Below, in pieces: positions 7,515 to 16,166 of a stretch of DNA of 64,000 nt. Below the pieces are notes generated by a model that saw only the letters and a program-made list of their open reading frames with translations, searched no databases and had not been told where the DNA came from. Made by a program: the position numbers and the translations under genes. This stretch comes from Planctomycetota bacterium (lineage in GTDB: Bacteria; Planctomycetota; UBA1135; UBA2386), in assembly GCA_016713175.1 (NCBI GenBank), contig JADJPQ010000026.1, forward strand, positions 62,001-126,000. Reading direction: 5' to 3'. Every line of letters starts with the position of its first letter. Within the stretch, counting starts at the first letter, position 1.

Positions 7515-10478
7515 ATGCCGTCAGCCCGTTCGCTCGTTCCCCTCCTGCTGCTGCCCGCGCTCGCCGCCCAGGGCACGCTGTTCTTCCGCAACGGCAATCT
7601 GGTGCAGGCCCAACCCATCGACTTCGAGCTGGGCGCCGCATTGCACCGGCTGGGTGCCGGCCCCACGGCCGGCGAACTCGCCGCCGGAGTGACTTCGCAC
7701 GTGCCGGCTGGCACTCGTCTGCTGGCGATCCGCGGCGAAGGCGACGAACGCACACTGGTGTTCGATGCGGGCCTGCTGCGCGCGCTGCGGACCGGCGGCC
7801 TCGAGCACGCGATCGAACAGATCACCAAGACCGCACTGCGCACCGGCAACCTGAGGACCGCGCACATCAAGATCGCCGACAGCACCGGCGCCGAGCGCGA
7901 CCTCAGCGAACTGCTGCCGCCGCCGCCGGCGCTCGCGCCTCGGATCAGCGGCGCCCCCGCCGCATTCGGCCCGAGCGTGCAGGGCGCACTGACCGGCCGC
8001 AAGATCGCGATCTCCCCCGGCCACGGCTACTACTGGCACAGTTCCCTCGGCTGGACCACCCAGCGCGGCAACATCGACGGCCTGATCGAGGACATCCACA
8101 CGGCCGAGATCTGCAATCACTACCTGCAACCGCTGCTCGAGAATCTCGGCGCCACGGTGGTCAGCTGCCGCGAGCGCGGCGCGATCGATCAGGAACTGAT
8201 CCGCGACAACGACGGCGGCGCGCCGAACTACACCGAGACCGGCGTGTGGACGACGTCCGGCTCGTCGGGCTACGCCGGCGGCGGCTATCGCTATGCCAGC
8301 ACCGGCCCGACGGTCACCGCGACCGCGAACTGGCACTTCGCCGTCCCGCGCGACGGCCTGTATCCGGTCTACACCTGGTTTCGCGCCAGCAGCAATCGCG
8401 CCACCGATGCACAGTTCTCGATCCAGCACAGCGGCGGCACGACCGCAGTGACGATCGACCAGACCACCGACAATCTCAGTTGGGTGTGGCTCGGGGAATA
8501 CTGGTTCACCGTGGCCGGCGGCGCGCGGGTGACGCTCGACAATCGCAGCGCCATCGCCGGCCGGGTCGTCATCGCCGACGCGGTCCGGATCGGTGCCGGT
8601 CGTGGTTCGATCGTTCGCGGCAGCGGCACCAGCAACCAGTTGCGTTGGCGGGAGAGCGCGCGCTACCAGGCGCAGTTCAACGGCGCACCGGCGACGGTCT
8701 ACGACAGCATCGCCGGCGGCGAGGACAACGACGACGACGTCACCACGCGACCGCGCTTCGCCGAATGGCGGACCGCCGACCTGTTCTTCTCGCTGCACAC
8801 CAACGCCGGCGGCGGCGCCGGCACCGACACCTTCATCTACGACGGTGGCGCCACCGCCGGTTCGGCGACGCTGCAGAATCTGGTGCAGACGCAACTGATC
8901 ACCGACATCCGCGCCGGCTACAACGCCGCGTGGGTCGACCGCGGCCGCCCGACCGCCAACTTCGGCGAGCTGCGGGTGTTGAGTTCGATGCCGGGTGTGC
9001 TGACCGAACTGGCATTCCACGACACCGCCGGCTCGGTGGACCATCGCGCGCTGCACGATCCCGCCTTCCGCGCGCTCGCCGCCCGCGCGATCGCCCGCGC
9101 GATCCTGCGCTACTTCGCGCCGGCGGCGCCGTTCCCGCCCGAAGCGCCGACCGCATTGCGCGTCACCCAGGATGGCGCGCGCGGCCTGCGCGTGGCCTGG
9201 GACGCGGTCGCCGGTGCCACCCGCTACACGATCGAACAGAGCCCGGACGGCAAGGGCTTCGTCGAAGTCGGCGACGTGACGACGACTTCCTGGTCGACCG
9301 GACCGCTGCCGCATCACGCAATCGCGTCCTTCCGGGTGCGGGCATGGAACGGATCCGGGCGATCACCGACCACGGAAGTGCTGACCGCCGGCACCGACCA
9401 TCGAACCGACGCGCAGGTGCTGCTGGTGCAGGGCTTCGATCGCTTCGACCGTTCGGTCAAGTTCCCCGACAACACGCGCGACTATCTGCGCTTGCTCGGC
9501 GACGCGCTGCGCCGCGACGCGACGTTCTCGCTCGGCTTCGACGCCGCCTCCAATGAAGCAGTGAGCCTGGGTCGTGTCGCGCTGTCGAACTACGCGGCGG
9601 TGGCCTGGTCGCTCGGCGAGGAGAGCACGCAACACGAGACGTTCAGTGCCCCGGAACAGATCTTGGTGGCCGCCTATCTGGCCGGCGGTGGCCGACTGCT
9701 GGTCAGCGGCGCCGAACTGGCATGGGATCTCGATGCCCAGGGCAGCGCCGCCGATCGCGCGTTCTTGCGTGGTCAGCTCGGCGTCAGCTACACGGCGGAT
9801 GATGCCGGCACCTACGCGCTGCAGCCAGGCCTTGCGGGCACGGTCAGCGCCGGTCTGGCGGCCCTGACGTTCGACAATGGCACCAATGGCACATTCGATG
9901 TCGATTGGCCCGACGTGCTGGCGCCGGCAGACGCCAACAGCAGCGTCTGTCTGCGCTATGGGAACGGCCAGGTCGCCGGCATCCAGCGGCAGGCCGGCAA
10001 TGCCCGCGTCGTCGCCTTCGGCTTTCCGTTGGCGACCATCGTGTCGGCGACCGGTCGCGCGCAGCTCGTGCGCCAATCGCTGCAGTTCCTGCTGGCGCCG
10101 CTGCCGCTGCAAGCACCGACGACGGCGCCGATCGGCCAACGACTGCATCTGCAGCTCACGCTGCCGGGCGAAGCGAACTTCCCGTACCTGCTGGCGATCA
10201 GCGACGCGTTCACGCCGGGCATCGCGTTGCCCGGCGGCGGCCTGCTGCCGCTGCGCGACGGCTTCCTGGTCGCCGCCAGCATCGATCCGTTCAACCCGTT
10301 CTTCGGCAACTTCCTCGGCACGCTGTCCGGCAGCGGCACGGCCGCCGCGTGGGTCGATGTGCCGCCGCTGCCGTTTCTGGCGGGGCAGGACTTCTGGTTC
10401 GCCGGCGTGACGATGGCGGCGGGCAGTCCGCTGCTGGTACGCGAACTGACCAATTGGTGCCGGGTCCGCCTGCAGTGA
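7515..10478 (+). CDS. Secreted modular N-acetylmuramoyl-L-alanine amidase
   Basis: A 987-residue exported protein (signal MPSARSLVPLLLLPALAAQ). From about residue 160 it carries an Amidase_3-type zinc hydrolase: ISPGHGYY (first His), then FSLHTNAGGG (second His) and VLTELAFHD (catalytic Glu). The catalytic domain is split by a long insert resembling a golvesin/CBM-like module (LGEYWFTVAGGARVTL, VVIADAVRIG). Next come a fibronectin type III domain (about 545-630), a ThuA/class-I-amidotransferase-like region (VLLVQGFDRFD) and the shared C-terminal tail. It probably cleaves peptide side chains from peptidoglycan outside the cytoplasm. The next gene's GTG overlaps its stop by 4 bp. Confidence 0.85.
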   Translation: MPSARSLVPLLLLPALAAQGTLFFRNGNLVQAQPIDFELGAALHRLGAGPTAGELAAGVTSHVPAGTRLLAIRGEGDERTLVFDAGLLRALRTGGLEHAIEQITKTALRTGNLRTAHIKIADSTGAERDLSELLPPPPALAPRISGAPAAFGPSVQGALTGRKIAISPGHGYYWHSSLGWTTQRGNIDGLIEDIHTAEICNHYLQPLLENLGATVVSCRERGAIDQELIRDNDGGAPNYTETGVWTTSGSSGYAGGGYRYASTGPTVTATANWHFAVPRDGLYPVYTWFRASSNRATDAQFSIQHSGGTTAVTIDQTTDNLSWVWLGEYWFTVAGGARVTLDNRSAIAGRVVIADAVRIGAGRGSIVRGSGTSNQLRWRESARYQAQFNGAPATVYDSIAGGEDNDDDVTTRPRFAEWRTADLFFSLHTNAGGGAGTDTFIYDGGATAGSATLQNLVQTQLITDIRAGYNAAWVDRGRPTANFGELRVLSSMPGVLTELAFHDTAGSVDHRALHDPAFRALAARAIARAILRYFAPAAPFPPEAPTALRVTQDGARGLRVAWDAVAGATRYTIEQSPDGKGFVEVGDVTTTSWSTGPLPHHAIASFRVRAWNGSGRSPTTEVLTAGTDHRTDAQVLLVQGFDRFDRSVKFPDNTRDYLRLLGDALRRDATFSLGFDAASNEAVSLGRVALSNYAAVAWSLGEESTQHETFSAPEQILVAAYLAGGGRLLVSGAELAWDLDAQGSAADRAFLRGQLGVSYTADDAGTYALQPGLAGTVSAGLAALTFDNGTNGTFDVDWPDVLAPADANSSVCLRYGNGQVAGIQRQAGNARVVAFGFPLATIVSATGRAQLVRQSLQFLLAPLPLQAPTTAPIGQRLHLQLTLPGEANFPYLLAISDAFTPGIALPGGGLLPLRDGFLVAASIDPFNPFFGNFLGTLSGSGTAAAWVDVPPLPFLAGQDFWFAGVTMAAGSPLLVRELTNWCRVRLQ

Positions 10479-10975
10479 TCGCGACGGCCACGCTGTTCGC
10501 GCTGCTCCCGACCGCCGAAACCGCGGGCGAACTGCTGACCGCTGCGGCCATCGACGCCACCCGCCTCGCGGTGCGCCTGTACCCGGCGGCGGACGACGCC
10601 ACCCACCTGCTCGGCCTGGTGCGTGCCGGCCGCGATCCGCGCGCCACGCGTTGGCTGCGCGGCATGGTCCTGGCGATCGGCCTCGGCGCCTTGTTGGGTT
10701 CCGGCACGATGGCGGTGCTGGCCGGCGCCGCCGACATGTTCGGCGGCCTGCTCGAACTGGCCGTGCCCTTCGGCCTGCTCGTCGGCGCGTTCCTCGGCGG
10801 TTTCTCCGCCGCCATGGCCGGCACCGAGAGTGCGTGCGACGAAGTCCGCGCCCTGGCGACACGTCTTCGACGCGGCGACGTGCTGTTGCAAGTGACCTCG
10901 GCCGACGGCGCGGCGCTGCGGGCCTTGCGCGCAGCCTGCACCGCGCGCCAGCTGCCGACGCAGCAGCGCGATTGA
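10475..10975 (+). CDS. Small two-helix inner-membrane protein
   Basis: A 166-residue protein starting at GTG 10475, overlapping the amidase stop (GTGA), so it is translationally coupled to it. Two adjacent hydrophobic Gly-rich helices (about residues 68-90 and 97-122) are flanked by a cytosolic-looking N-terminal helix and a charged C-terminus (VRALATRLRRGDVLLQV). No family recognised with confidence; the layout resembles small Gly-zipper membrane proteins. Frames further upstream are out-of-phase readings of the amidase. Confidence 0.6.
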   Translation: MIATATLFALLPTAETAGELLTAAAIDATRLAVRLYPAADDATHLLGLVRAGRDPRATRWLRGMVLAIGLGALLGSGTMAVLAGAADMFGGLLELAVPFGLLVGAFLGGFSAAMAGTESACDEVRALATRLRRGDVLLQVTSADGAALRALRAACTARQLPTQQRD

Positions 10976-11072
10976 CCCACCTGCCGATACCGGGGGACCA
11001 CTCCTCGCGGCTTCCTCGTTGACCCCGACGACCCGCGCGGTGAGAACCTGACCGCGACCGCGTCGCCCCCGC

Positions 11073-12560
11073 GTGACAGCCCAAGCCGACGACTTCCGTC
11101 CGAAGAACCACCGCTCCGCCGCCGCCAGCGCCGGCTGGACGGCGATCGGGCAGTTCGGCTCACAAGGCATCGCCTTCGCCGCCAACCTGGCGCTGGTGCC
11201 GTTCCTCGACCCGGCCGAGTACGGCGTGATCGTGTTCGCCTGGGCGCTGCTGGCGCTGCTCGACTCGCTGGTCGACTTCGGCACCGGCATGGCGCTGGTG
11301 CAGCGACCGACCTTCACCCAGGGGCTGCTCGACACCGCGTTCACGATCAACCTGGCGCTGGCAGCGCTCGGCACCGTGTTCCTGATCGCGGTCGGCTTCG
11401 TCGTGCGCGGCACCGAGACCGCCGATTTCCACGGCGGTGCCACGGCGACCATGCTGTGGCAACTGGCGGCCAGCTGCCTGCTGACCGCGCTGCTCGGCAT
11501 CCACCGCTCGGTGCTGCAACGGCGCCTCGAACTGGTGGCCGTCGCCAAGATCCAGTTCGCCAACGCCGTGCTTCGCGGCGGCGTCAGTGTCGCGCTGGCC
11601 GCGACCGGGCATGGCGTGCAGAGCCTGGTGATCGGCTACTACGCCGGCGTGTTGTTCGGCGTGGTCGCCCTGTGGCGGACCTCGCGCCTCCGGCTGCATC
11701 TGCGCCTCGATCCGCACGAACGGCGCGAACTGCTCGGCTACGGCGTCCGCATCGTCATCTACAACCTGTGGAACACCACGCTGCAGCGGATCGACGCCTT
11801 CGTGCTGTCGGCGACGCTGGGCTCGGCGGCGGTCGGCCTGTTCTCGCTGGCGCGGCAACTGCTGTTGCAACCGGTCGAGATGGGCGGCCTGGTGGTCCGT
11901 TCGGTGCTGCTGCCGCGGCTGGCGCGACTGCAGGGTCGGCCCTGGCGCGCGCGCCAGATCTATCGCCGCTGCGATCAGATGCTGGCCGGCCTGATGGTGC
12001 CCGGACTGCTGGCGATCGCGATCCTGTTCGAACCGATCGCGGGGCTGTTGCCCGAGCGCTGGCACGCCGTCGGGCCCCTGGTGTTGCCGTTGTTGCCGGC
12101 AGCACTGGCGGCATTGTTGATGCAGAGCCCCGGCTCGATGATGCTGGCCAACGCCCAGCACGACGCGATGCTGCGCTGGGCGACGCTGCGCGGTGGCGTG
12201 CTGGTGGCGGCCTCGACGGCCGGTTTGTGGCTCGATCTGCGCGGCGTCGCGCTGCTGCTGGGCCTGTTGTCGTTGGCCGTGCTGCCCGGGCTGCTGACCG
12301 GACCGGCGGTGCTGCTGCGGCTGCCGCGGCGGGTGCTGGCGCGCGCGCTGGGCGAACTGCTGCCGGCGGCGGCGTTGACCGGGGCGGTCATGGCCGCCAG
12401 CCGTTGGCTGCTGGCGCGTGCCGAGCTGCATCCGGTGCCGCTGGTCCTGATCGCCGGCATCGCCGGGGCGTTCACCTGGCTGCTCAGCACGCTGTTGCTG
12501 CGCGCGCCGGTGGCCCGGATCAGCCGCCGGCTCTGGCGACACCGGCAGGCAAGGCGGTGA
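11073..12560 (+). CDS. Polysaccharide flippase, Wzx/MATE-like
   Basis: A 495-residue polytopic membrane protein with about 12-14 hydrophobic helices. The opening (AGWTAIGQFGSQGIAFAANL, then LDPAEYGVIVFAWALL) is typical of oligosaccharide flippases of the RfbX/Wzx group within the MOP exporter superfamily, which move lipid-linked glycans across the inner membrane. GTG 11073 is the first usable start. It converges with, and overlaps by 41 bp, the glycosyltransferase gene on the other strand, and sits beside sugar-modifying genes, supporting a surface-glycan role. Confidence 0.85.
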   Translation: MTAQADDFRPKNHRSAAASAGWTAIGQFGSQGIAFAANLALVPFLDPAEYGVIVFAWALLALLDSLVDFGTGMALVQRPTFTQGLLDTAFTINLALAALGTVFLIAVGFVVRGTETADFHGGATATMLWQLAASCLLTALLGIHRSVLQRRLELVAVAKIQFANAVLRGGVSVALAATGHGVQSLVIGYYAGVLFGVVALWRTSRLRLHLRLDPHERRELLGYGVRIVIYNLWNTTLQRIDAFVLSATLGSAAVGLFSLARQLLLQPVEMGGLVVRSVLLPRLARLQGRPWRARQIYRRCDQMLAGLMVPGLLAIAILFEPIAGLLPERWHAVGPLVLPLLPAALAALLMQSPGSMMLANAQHDAMLRWATLRGGVLVAASTAGLWLDLRGVALLLGLLSLAVLPGLLTGPAVLLRLPRRVLARALGELLPAAALTGAVMAASRWLLARAELHPVPLVLIAGIAGAFTWLLSTLLLRAPVARISRRLWRHRQARR

Positions 12561-13707
12561 GCGGCGCCGCCGCCAGTTCGCGGTAGTGCTCGGCGAGTCG
12601 CCCGGCCTGGCTCAGCGCATCGTGTCGCTCGCCGATCCGGGCCCGCGCCGCGGCCTGCATCGCCGCCCAGTCCTGCGGCCGGGCCGACGCCCGCCGCAGA
12701 CACCACGCCAGCCCCTCGACGCAGCGTTCGTCGGCGAGCCAGCCAGTGACGCCATCCTCGACGATGTCCGGGATGTCGCAATGGCGCGAACCGATCACCA
12801 GCATCCCCGACGCCGCCATCTCGATGACGGTGACCGGCGCCCCACCCTCGGTGTCACCGTTGCCGGCGGTGACGCTCGGCGCCAGGAACAGGTGCTGCTC
12901 GCGCGCCAGCTCGTGCAATGCCGCGTGCGACAGGAAGCCACGCATCGTGGTGATCGCACGCAGGCCGGCCTCGTCGATCGCGCGTTCGATCCGCTGGGCC
13001 TCGAACTGCCCTTCGATGCCGGTGCCCGGGCCACCGACGATGTCGATCCGCAGCGGCACCTGCTCGCGGATCCGCCCCAGCGCCGCCAGACCGAACGGCA
13101 GTCCCTTCTTCTCGCGAAACGACGCCGCCATCAGGACCCGCAGCGGCTGGCCGGGTTGCCAGACGCGCGGCGCAAACGGGATCCTGGCCAGATCCACGCC
13201 GAGCCGATGCACGACGACCTTGTCGGCCGGGCAACCGAGCGCGATCAGGCACTGGCGCATGTGCGGGCCTTCGCACAGCACCCGGTCCACCGACGCGAAC
13301 AGTTCGCCGTAGCGCCGCCGCCAGCCGACCCGCGGCAGGTAGTTGACGTCGAGGCCGTAGAACGTCACCACGTGGCGCGCGCCGGTCCACTTGACTGCCG
13401 GCACCATCTCCCAGCCCATCGACCCGAAGTGCGAATGCACGATCGTCGGGCGCAGTTGCCGCGCGACGCTCGCCGACCAGCCGACCTGCCGGTGCAGCCG
13501 CGCCCGCTGCACGAACCGGTGCCAGGCGCCCGGCAGACGCGAGTCGGAGCGGGCATGGATGCGCGGGAACGGGAACTCGTCGAGGTGCACGGTGGTGTGG
13601 CAGGCGACGTGGCTCTCGATCGCCGGCGGCAGCGACGCGATCTGCTGGTACAGCCACGCCTGCGTCCGCTCCAGCCAGAACTCCCCGACCGCGTGCAGGA
13701 CCAGCAT
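12520..13707 (-). CDS. GT4-family glycosyltransferase
   Basis: A 395-residue GT-B glycosyltransferase. The N-terminal half contains HSHFGSMGWEM and VVTFYGLDVNYLPR; the donor-binding half has VLMAASFREKKGL and an EGGAPVTVIE block with the GT4 E-x7-E pair, followed by SGMLVIGSRHCDIPDIV. It resembles colanic-acid-type glycosyltransferases of the WcaL group. ATG 13707 lies 7 bp after the aminotransferase stop, placing it third in the oxygenase-aminotransferase-glycosyltransferase operon. Acts on lipid-linked or nucleotide-sugar-derived glycans in the cytosol; substrate unknown. Confidence 0.88.
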   Translation of the reverse strand: MLVLHAVGEFWLERTQAWLYQQIASLPPAIESHVACHTTVHLDEFPFPRIHARSDSRLPGAWHRFVQRARLHRQVGWSASVARQLRPTIVHSHFGSMGWEMVPAVKWTGARHVVTFYGLDVNYLPRVGWRRRYGELFASVDRVLCEGPHMRQCLIALGCPADKVVVHRLGVDLARIPFAPRVWQPGQPLRVLMAASFREKKGLPFGLAALGRIREQVPLRIDIVGGPGTGIEGQFEAQRIERAIDEAGLRAITTMRGFLSHAALHELAREQHLFLAPSVTAGNGDTEGGAPVTVIEMAASGMLVIGSRHCDIPDIVEDGVTGWLADERCVEGLAWCLRRASARPQDWAAMQAAARARIGERHDALSQAGRLAEHYRELAAAPLTALPAGVARAGG

Positions 13708-13714
13708 CGGTGTC

Positions 13715-14917
13715 TCAGGGGCGCGCCAGCACACGCTTGACCGCGGTGATCGTGTCGGCAACGTCGGCATCGGTCATCGCCGCCGACAGCGGCAGACTCA
13801 GGATGCGCTGGCCGACCTCGAAGGCGACCGGGACGTCGCCGCCCTGCCAGCCGTAGCGCTCACGGTAGTACGGATGTTCGACCAGGCTGCGGTAGTGCAC
13901 GCCGACGCCGATGTTGTTCGCGCTCATGCCGTTCATGAACGAGTCGCGATCGAGGCCGCAGCGCGCCGGGTCGACCTGCACCGTGTACAGGTGCAGCGCA
14001 TGCCGTTCGTGCGCGCGCGCCGGCGCCGGCAGGCCGAGCCCGGTGCCGGCGAGTTCGCGATCGAAGGTCTGCCAGATCTGCTGGCGGCGCAGCCAGTTCT
14101 GCTCCAGGCGCGCCAGCTGATGGATGCCGATCGCCGCCTGCAGGTCCATCATGTTGTACTTGAAGCCACAGGCGACGACGTCGTAGTGCTTGTAGCCGTC
14201 GTCGGAGAAGCGCTTCCAGGCGTCCTTGGACATGCCGTGCAACGCCAGCACCTTGACGCGGTCGACATCGTCGCGATGGCGCGCGATCACCATGCCGCCT
14301 TCGCCGGTGGTCAGGTTCTTGGTCGCGTAGAAGCTGAAGCAGCCGTAGCGGCCGAAGGTGCCGACGTGCACACCCTTGTACTGGGTCTCGATCGCGTGCG
14401 CGCAGTCCTCGATCAAGGTGATGCCGTGTCGTTCGCAGAGCGTCGTGATGGCGTCGAGATCGCATGGCCGGCCGGCGAAGTGCACGATCACGGCTGCGCG
14501 CGTGCGCGGCGTGACCCTGGCGGCCAGCGCCGCCGGATCGATGTTCAACGTCACCGGGTCGATGTCGGCCAGCACCGGCGTACCGCCGGCGTGGATGATC
14601 GCGTTCGCCGTCGCGCAGAACGTCATCGGCGTGGTGATGACCTCATCGCCCGGCTGCAGGCCCATCGCCACCAGCGACAGATGCAACGCCGCGGTGCACG
14701 AGTTGACAGCCGCGGCGTGGTTGCCACCGATGTAGGCCTTGAAGTCGTTCTCGAAGCGCGCGACCTTCGGACCGGTGCCGAGCCAACGCGCCTTCATGCT
14801 GGCGACGACCTCATCGATCTCGGCCTCGGCGATCTCGGGCGCGCCAAAGACCAGGAACCGGTCCTTGCTGCGGACCGGCGGAACCGCCGACTGACCCGAC
14901 CGACGCATGGAATTCAT
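13715..14917 (-). CDS. DegT/DnrJ/EryC1/StrS sugar aminotransferase
   Basis: A 400-residue PLP enzyme that transaminates keto-sugar nucleotides. Family blocks are intact: AVNSCTAALHLSL, DEVITTPMTFCATANAI, LIEDCAHAIETQYKG (Asp-Cys-Ala-His), and CFSFYATKNLTTGEGGM with the PLP Lys in YATKNL. Start ATG 14917 overlaps the upstream oxygenase stop by 4 bp, so they are coupled. With the flippase and GT4 it suggests an amino-sugar-containing surface polysaccharide or O-antigen. Confidence 0.92.
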   Translation of the reverse strand: MNSMRRSGQSAVPPVRSKDRFLVFGAPEIAEAEIDEVVASMKARWLGTGPKVARFENDFKAYIGGNHAAAVNSCTAALHLSLVAMGLQPGDEVITTPMTFCATANAIIHAGGTPVLADIDPVTLNIDPAALAARVTPRTRAAVIVHFAGRPCDLDAITTLCERHGITLIEDCAHAIETQYKGVHVGTFGRYGCFSFYATKNLTTGEGGMVIARHRDDVDRVKVLALHGMSKDAWKRFSDDGYKHYDVVACGFKYNMMDLQAAIGIHQLARLEQNWLRRQQIWQTFDRELAGTGLGLPAPARAHERHALHLYTVQVDPARCGLDRDSFMNGMSANNIGVGVHYRSLVEHPYYRERYGWQGGDVPVAFEVGQRILSLPLSAAMTDADVADTITAVKRVLARP

Positions 14918-15735
14918 GAAGGGGAACCTGCCTTGCCGCCCAGCATCGTCGCCAGCCGGCGACGCAGATTGGCAACGCCGCGACGCAGCCGCGGCACGAA
15001 GTACTTGAGCTGGTTGCGCGGCGACAGGCTGCCGGGCTGCCGTTGCACCATCGCCGGCGCCGGTTCCCCGCCTCGCGCGACCACGAAGAACGGCGGCTCG
15101 ATGAACGGATCGACTTCGCCCAGGCGCATGAACTCGATCACGTAGGCCAGTCGCGACCGGTCCTTGGTGATGTTGGCGTTGGTCTTGTGCAGCATCAGGG
15201 ACGAGAACACCAGCGCGTCGCCCGGCTGCGCCGGCAGCAGCACGGCCTTGGTCTCGTCACCGTTGTTGAACGCGTGCGAACCGTCGTAGGAGTGCGGGAT
15301 CTTGCCGAGTTTGTGGCTGCCCGGCTGCAGCCACAGACCGCCGTTGTCGACGTCCATCGGCGTCAGCGCGATCCAGAACTGGTAGTGCATGTCGAGCAAG
15401 CCGTTGTAGCCGTTGTCCTGATGCCACGGGAAGGCGGCACCACCCGGCTTCTTCTCGATGGTCTGGTCCCAACGGATCCAGAAATCCGGCCCGGCCACGT
15501 CGCGCAGGAAGTGCACGATCTTCGGCGACGCCAGGAAGTCGCGCAGCTTCGGGCTGAAGCGCCACAGGTTGTGCTTGAAGGTCATGCCGTGGCGATCGAG
15601 ATGGCTGTCGGCAGCGGCCTGCTGCGCCTCGCGCAGCGCGGCCAGCAGCGCGGCGACCTCCTCCGGGGAAAGAAAACCGCGCTGCAGGGTGTAGCCCTGT
15701 TCGTCGAACTGCCGTTTGCGTTCCTCTGGTGTCAT
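14914..15735 (-). CDS. Phytanoyl-CoA dioxygenase family oxygenase
   Basis: A 273-residue Fe(II)/2-oxoglutarate-type dioxygenase. The iron-binding HxD is in PWHQDNGYNG, and the distal His is in SLMLHKTNAN with a downstream Arg (KDRSRLAYVIEF). It opens the glycan operon and probably hydroxylates a sugar or lipid intermediate, by analogy with PhyH proteins in natural-product and glycan clusters. The C-terminal about 45 residues are basic (RNQLKYFVPRLRRGVANLRRR). Substrate not predictable. Confidence 0.88.
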   Translation of the reverse strand: MTPEERKRQFDEQGYTLQRGFLSPEEVAALLAALREAQQAAADSHLDRHGMTFKHNLWRFSPKLRDFLASPKIVHFLRDVAGPDFWIRWDQTIEKKPGGAAFPWHQDNGYNGLLDMHYQFWIALTPMDVDNGGLWLQPGSHKLGKIPHSYDGSHAFNNGDETKAVLLPAQPGDALVFSSLMLHKTNANITKDRSRLAYVIEFMRLGEVDPFIEPPFFVVARGGEPAPAMVQRQPGSLSPRNQLKYFVPRLRRGVANLRRRLATMLGGKAGSPS

Positions 15736-16166
15736 GGCGTCCTGCTTCCCACGCGCTCCTGCGCGTCCGTGGCCGCGACGGTCCGGCCCGGCACGTTCTC
15801 ATCGGAACTTCGTGGCCCCGGATGTTAGCGCTGCCCCCCCTGCACTTGCACGGAACCGCTGCCGGCATCGACCGCGACGCCGTCAACACCCCCGCCAACC
15901 CACGCTGAAGTGCGGTCAGTGATCGCCGTTCATCCGCGTCGGCTCGGCCGCGCTTCCTGGCGGAACGCGGCGTGGCACTTCTGCTGGCCATCAGGACACC
16001 TCGAGCAACGTTCCACCAGTGGGACGATCCACCGACGACCCGGGCATCGGGTTTCCGACAGGGCGATTCCGGCAACCGAAGGTCGGTGCCGGCACAATGC
16101 GAGGTACCGCGGTGCAACCGTGCCCCCTGGCACGGCGGACCGTTTCTTGCTGAAACTGGCTCACCC
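15736..16166. other. Intergenic region between divergent genes
   Basis: A 431-bp gap between the oxygenase (leftward) and the FG-GAP gene (rightward). It must hold both promoters, but I see no consensus-like -35/-10 pair, no strong palindrome and no protein-like frame. A small GTGCC/GGCAC hairpin occurs near 16119-16132. Confidence 0.5.
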
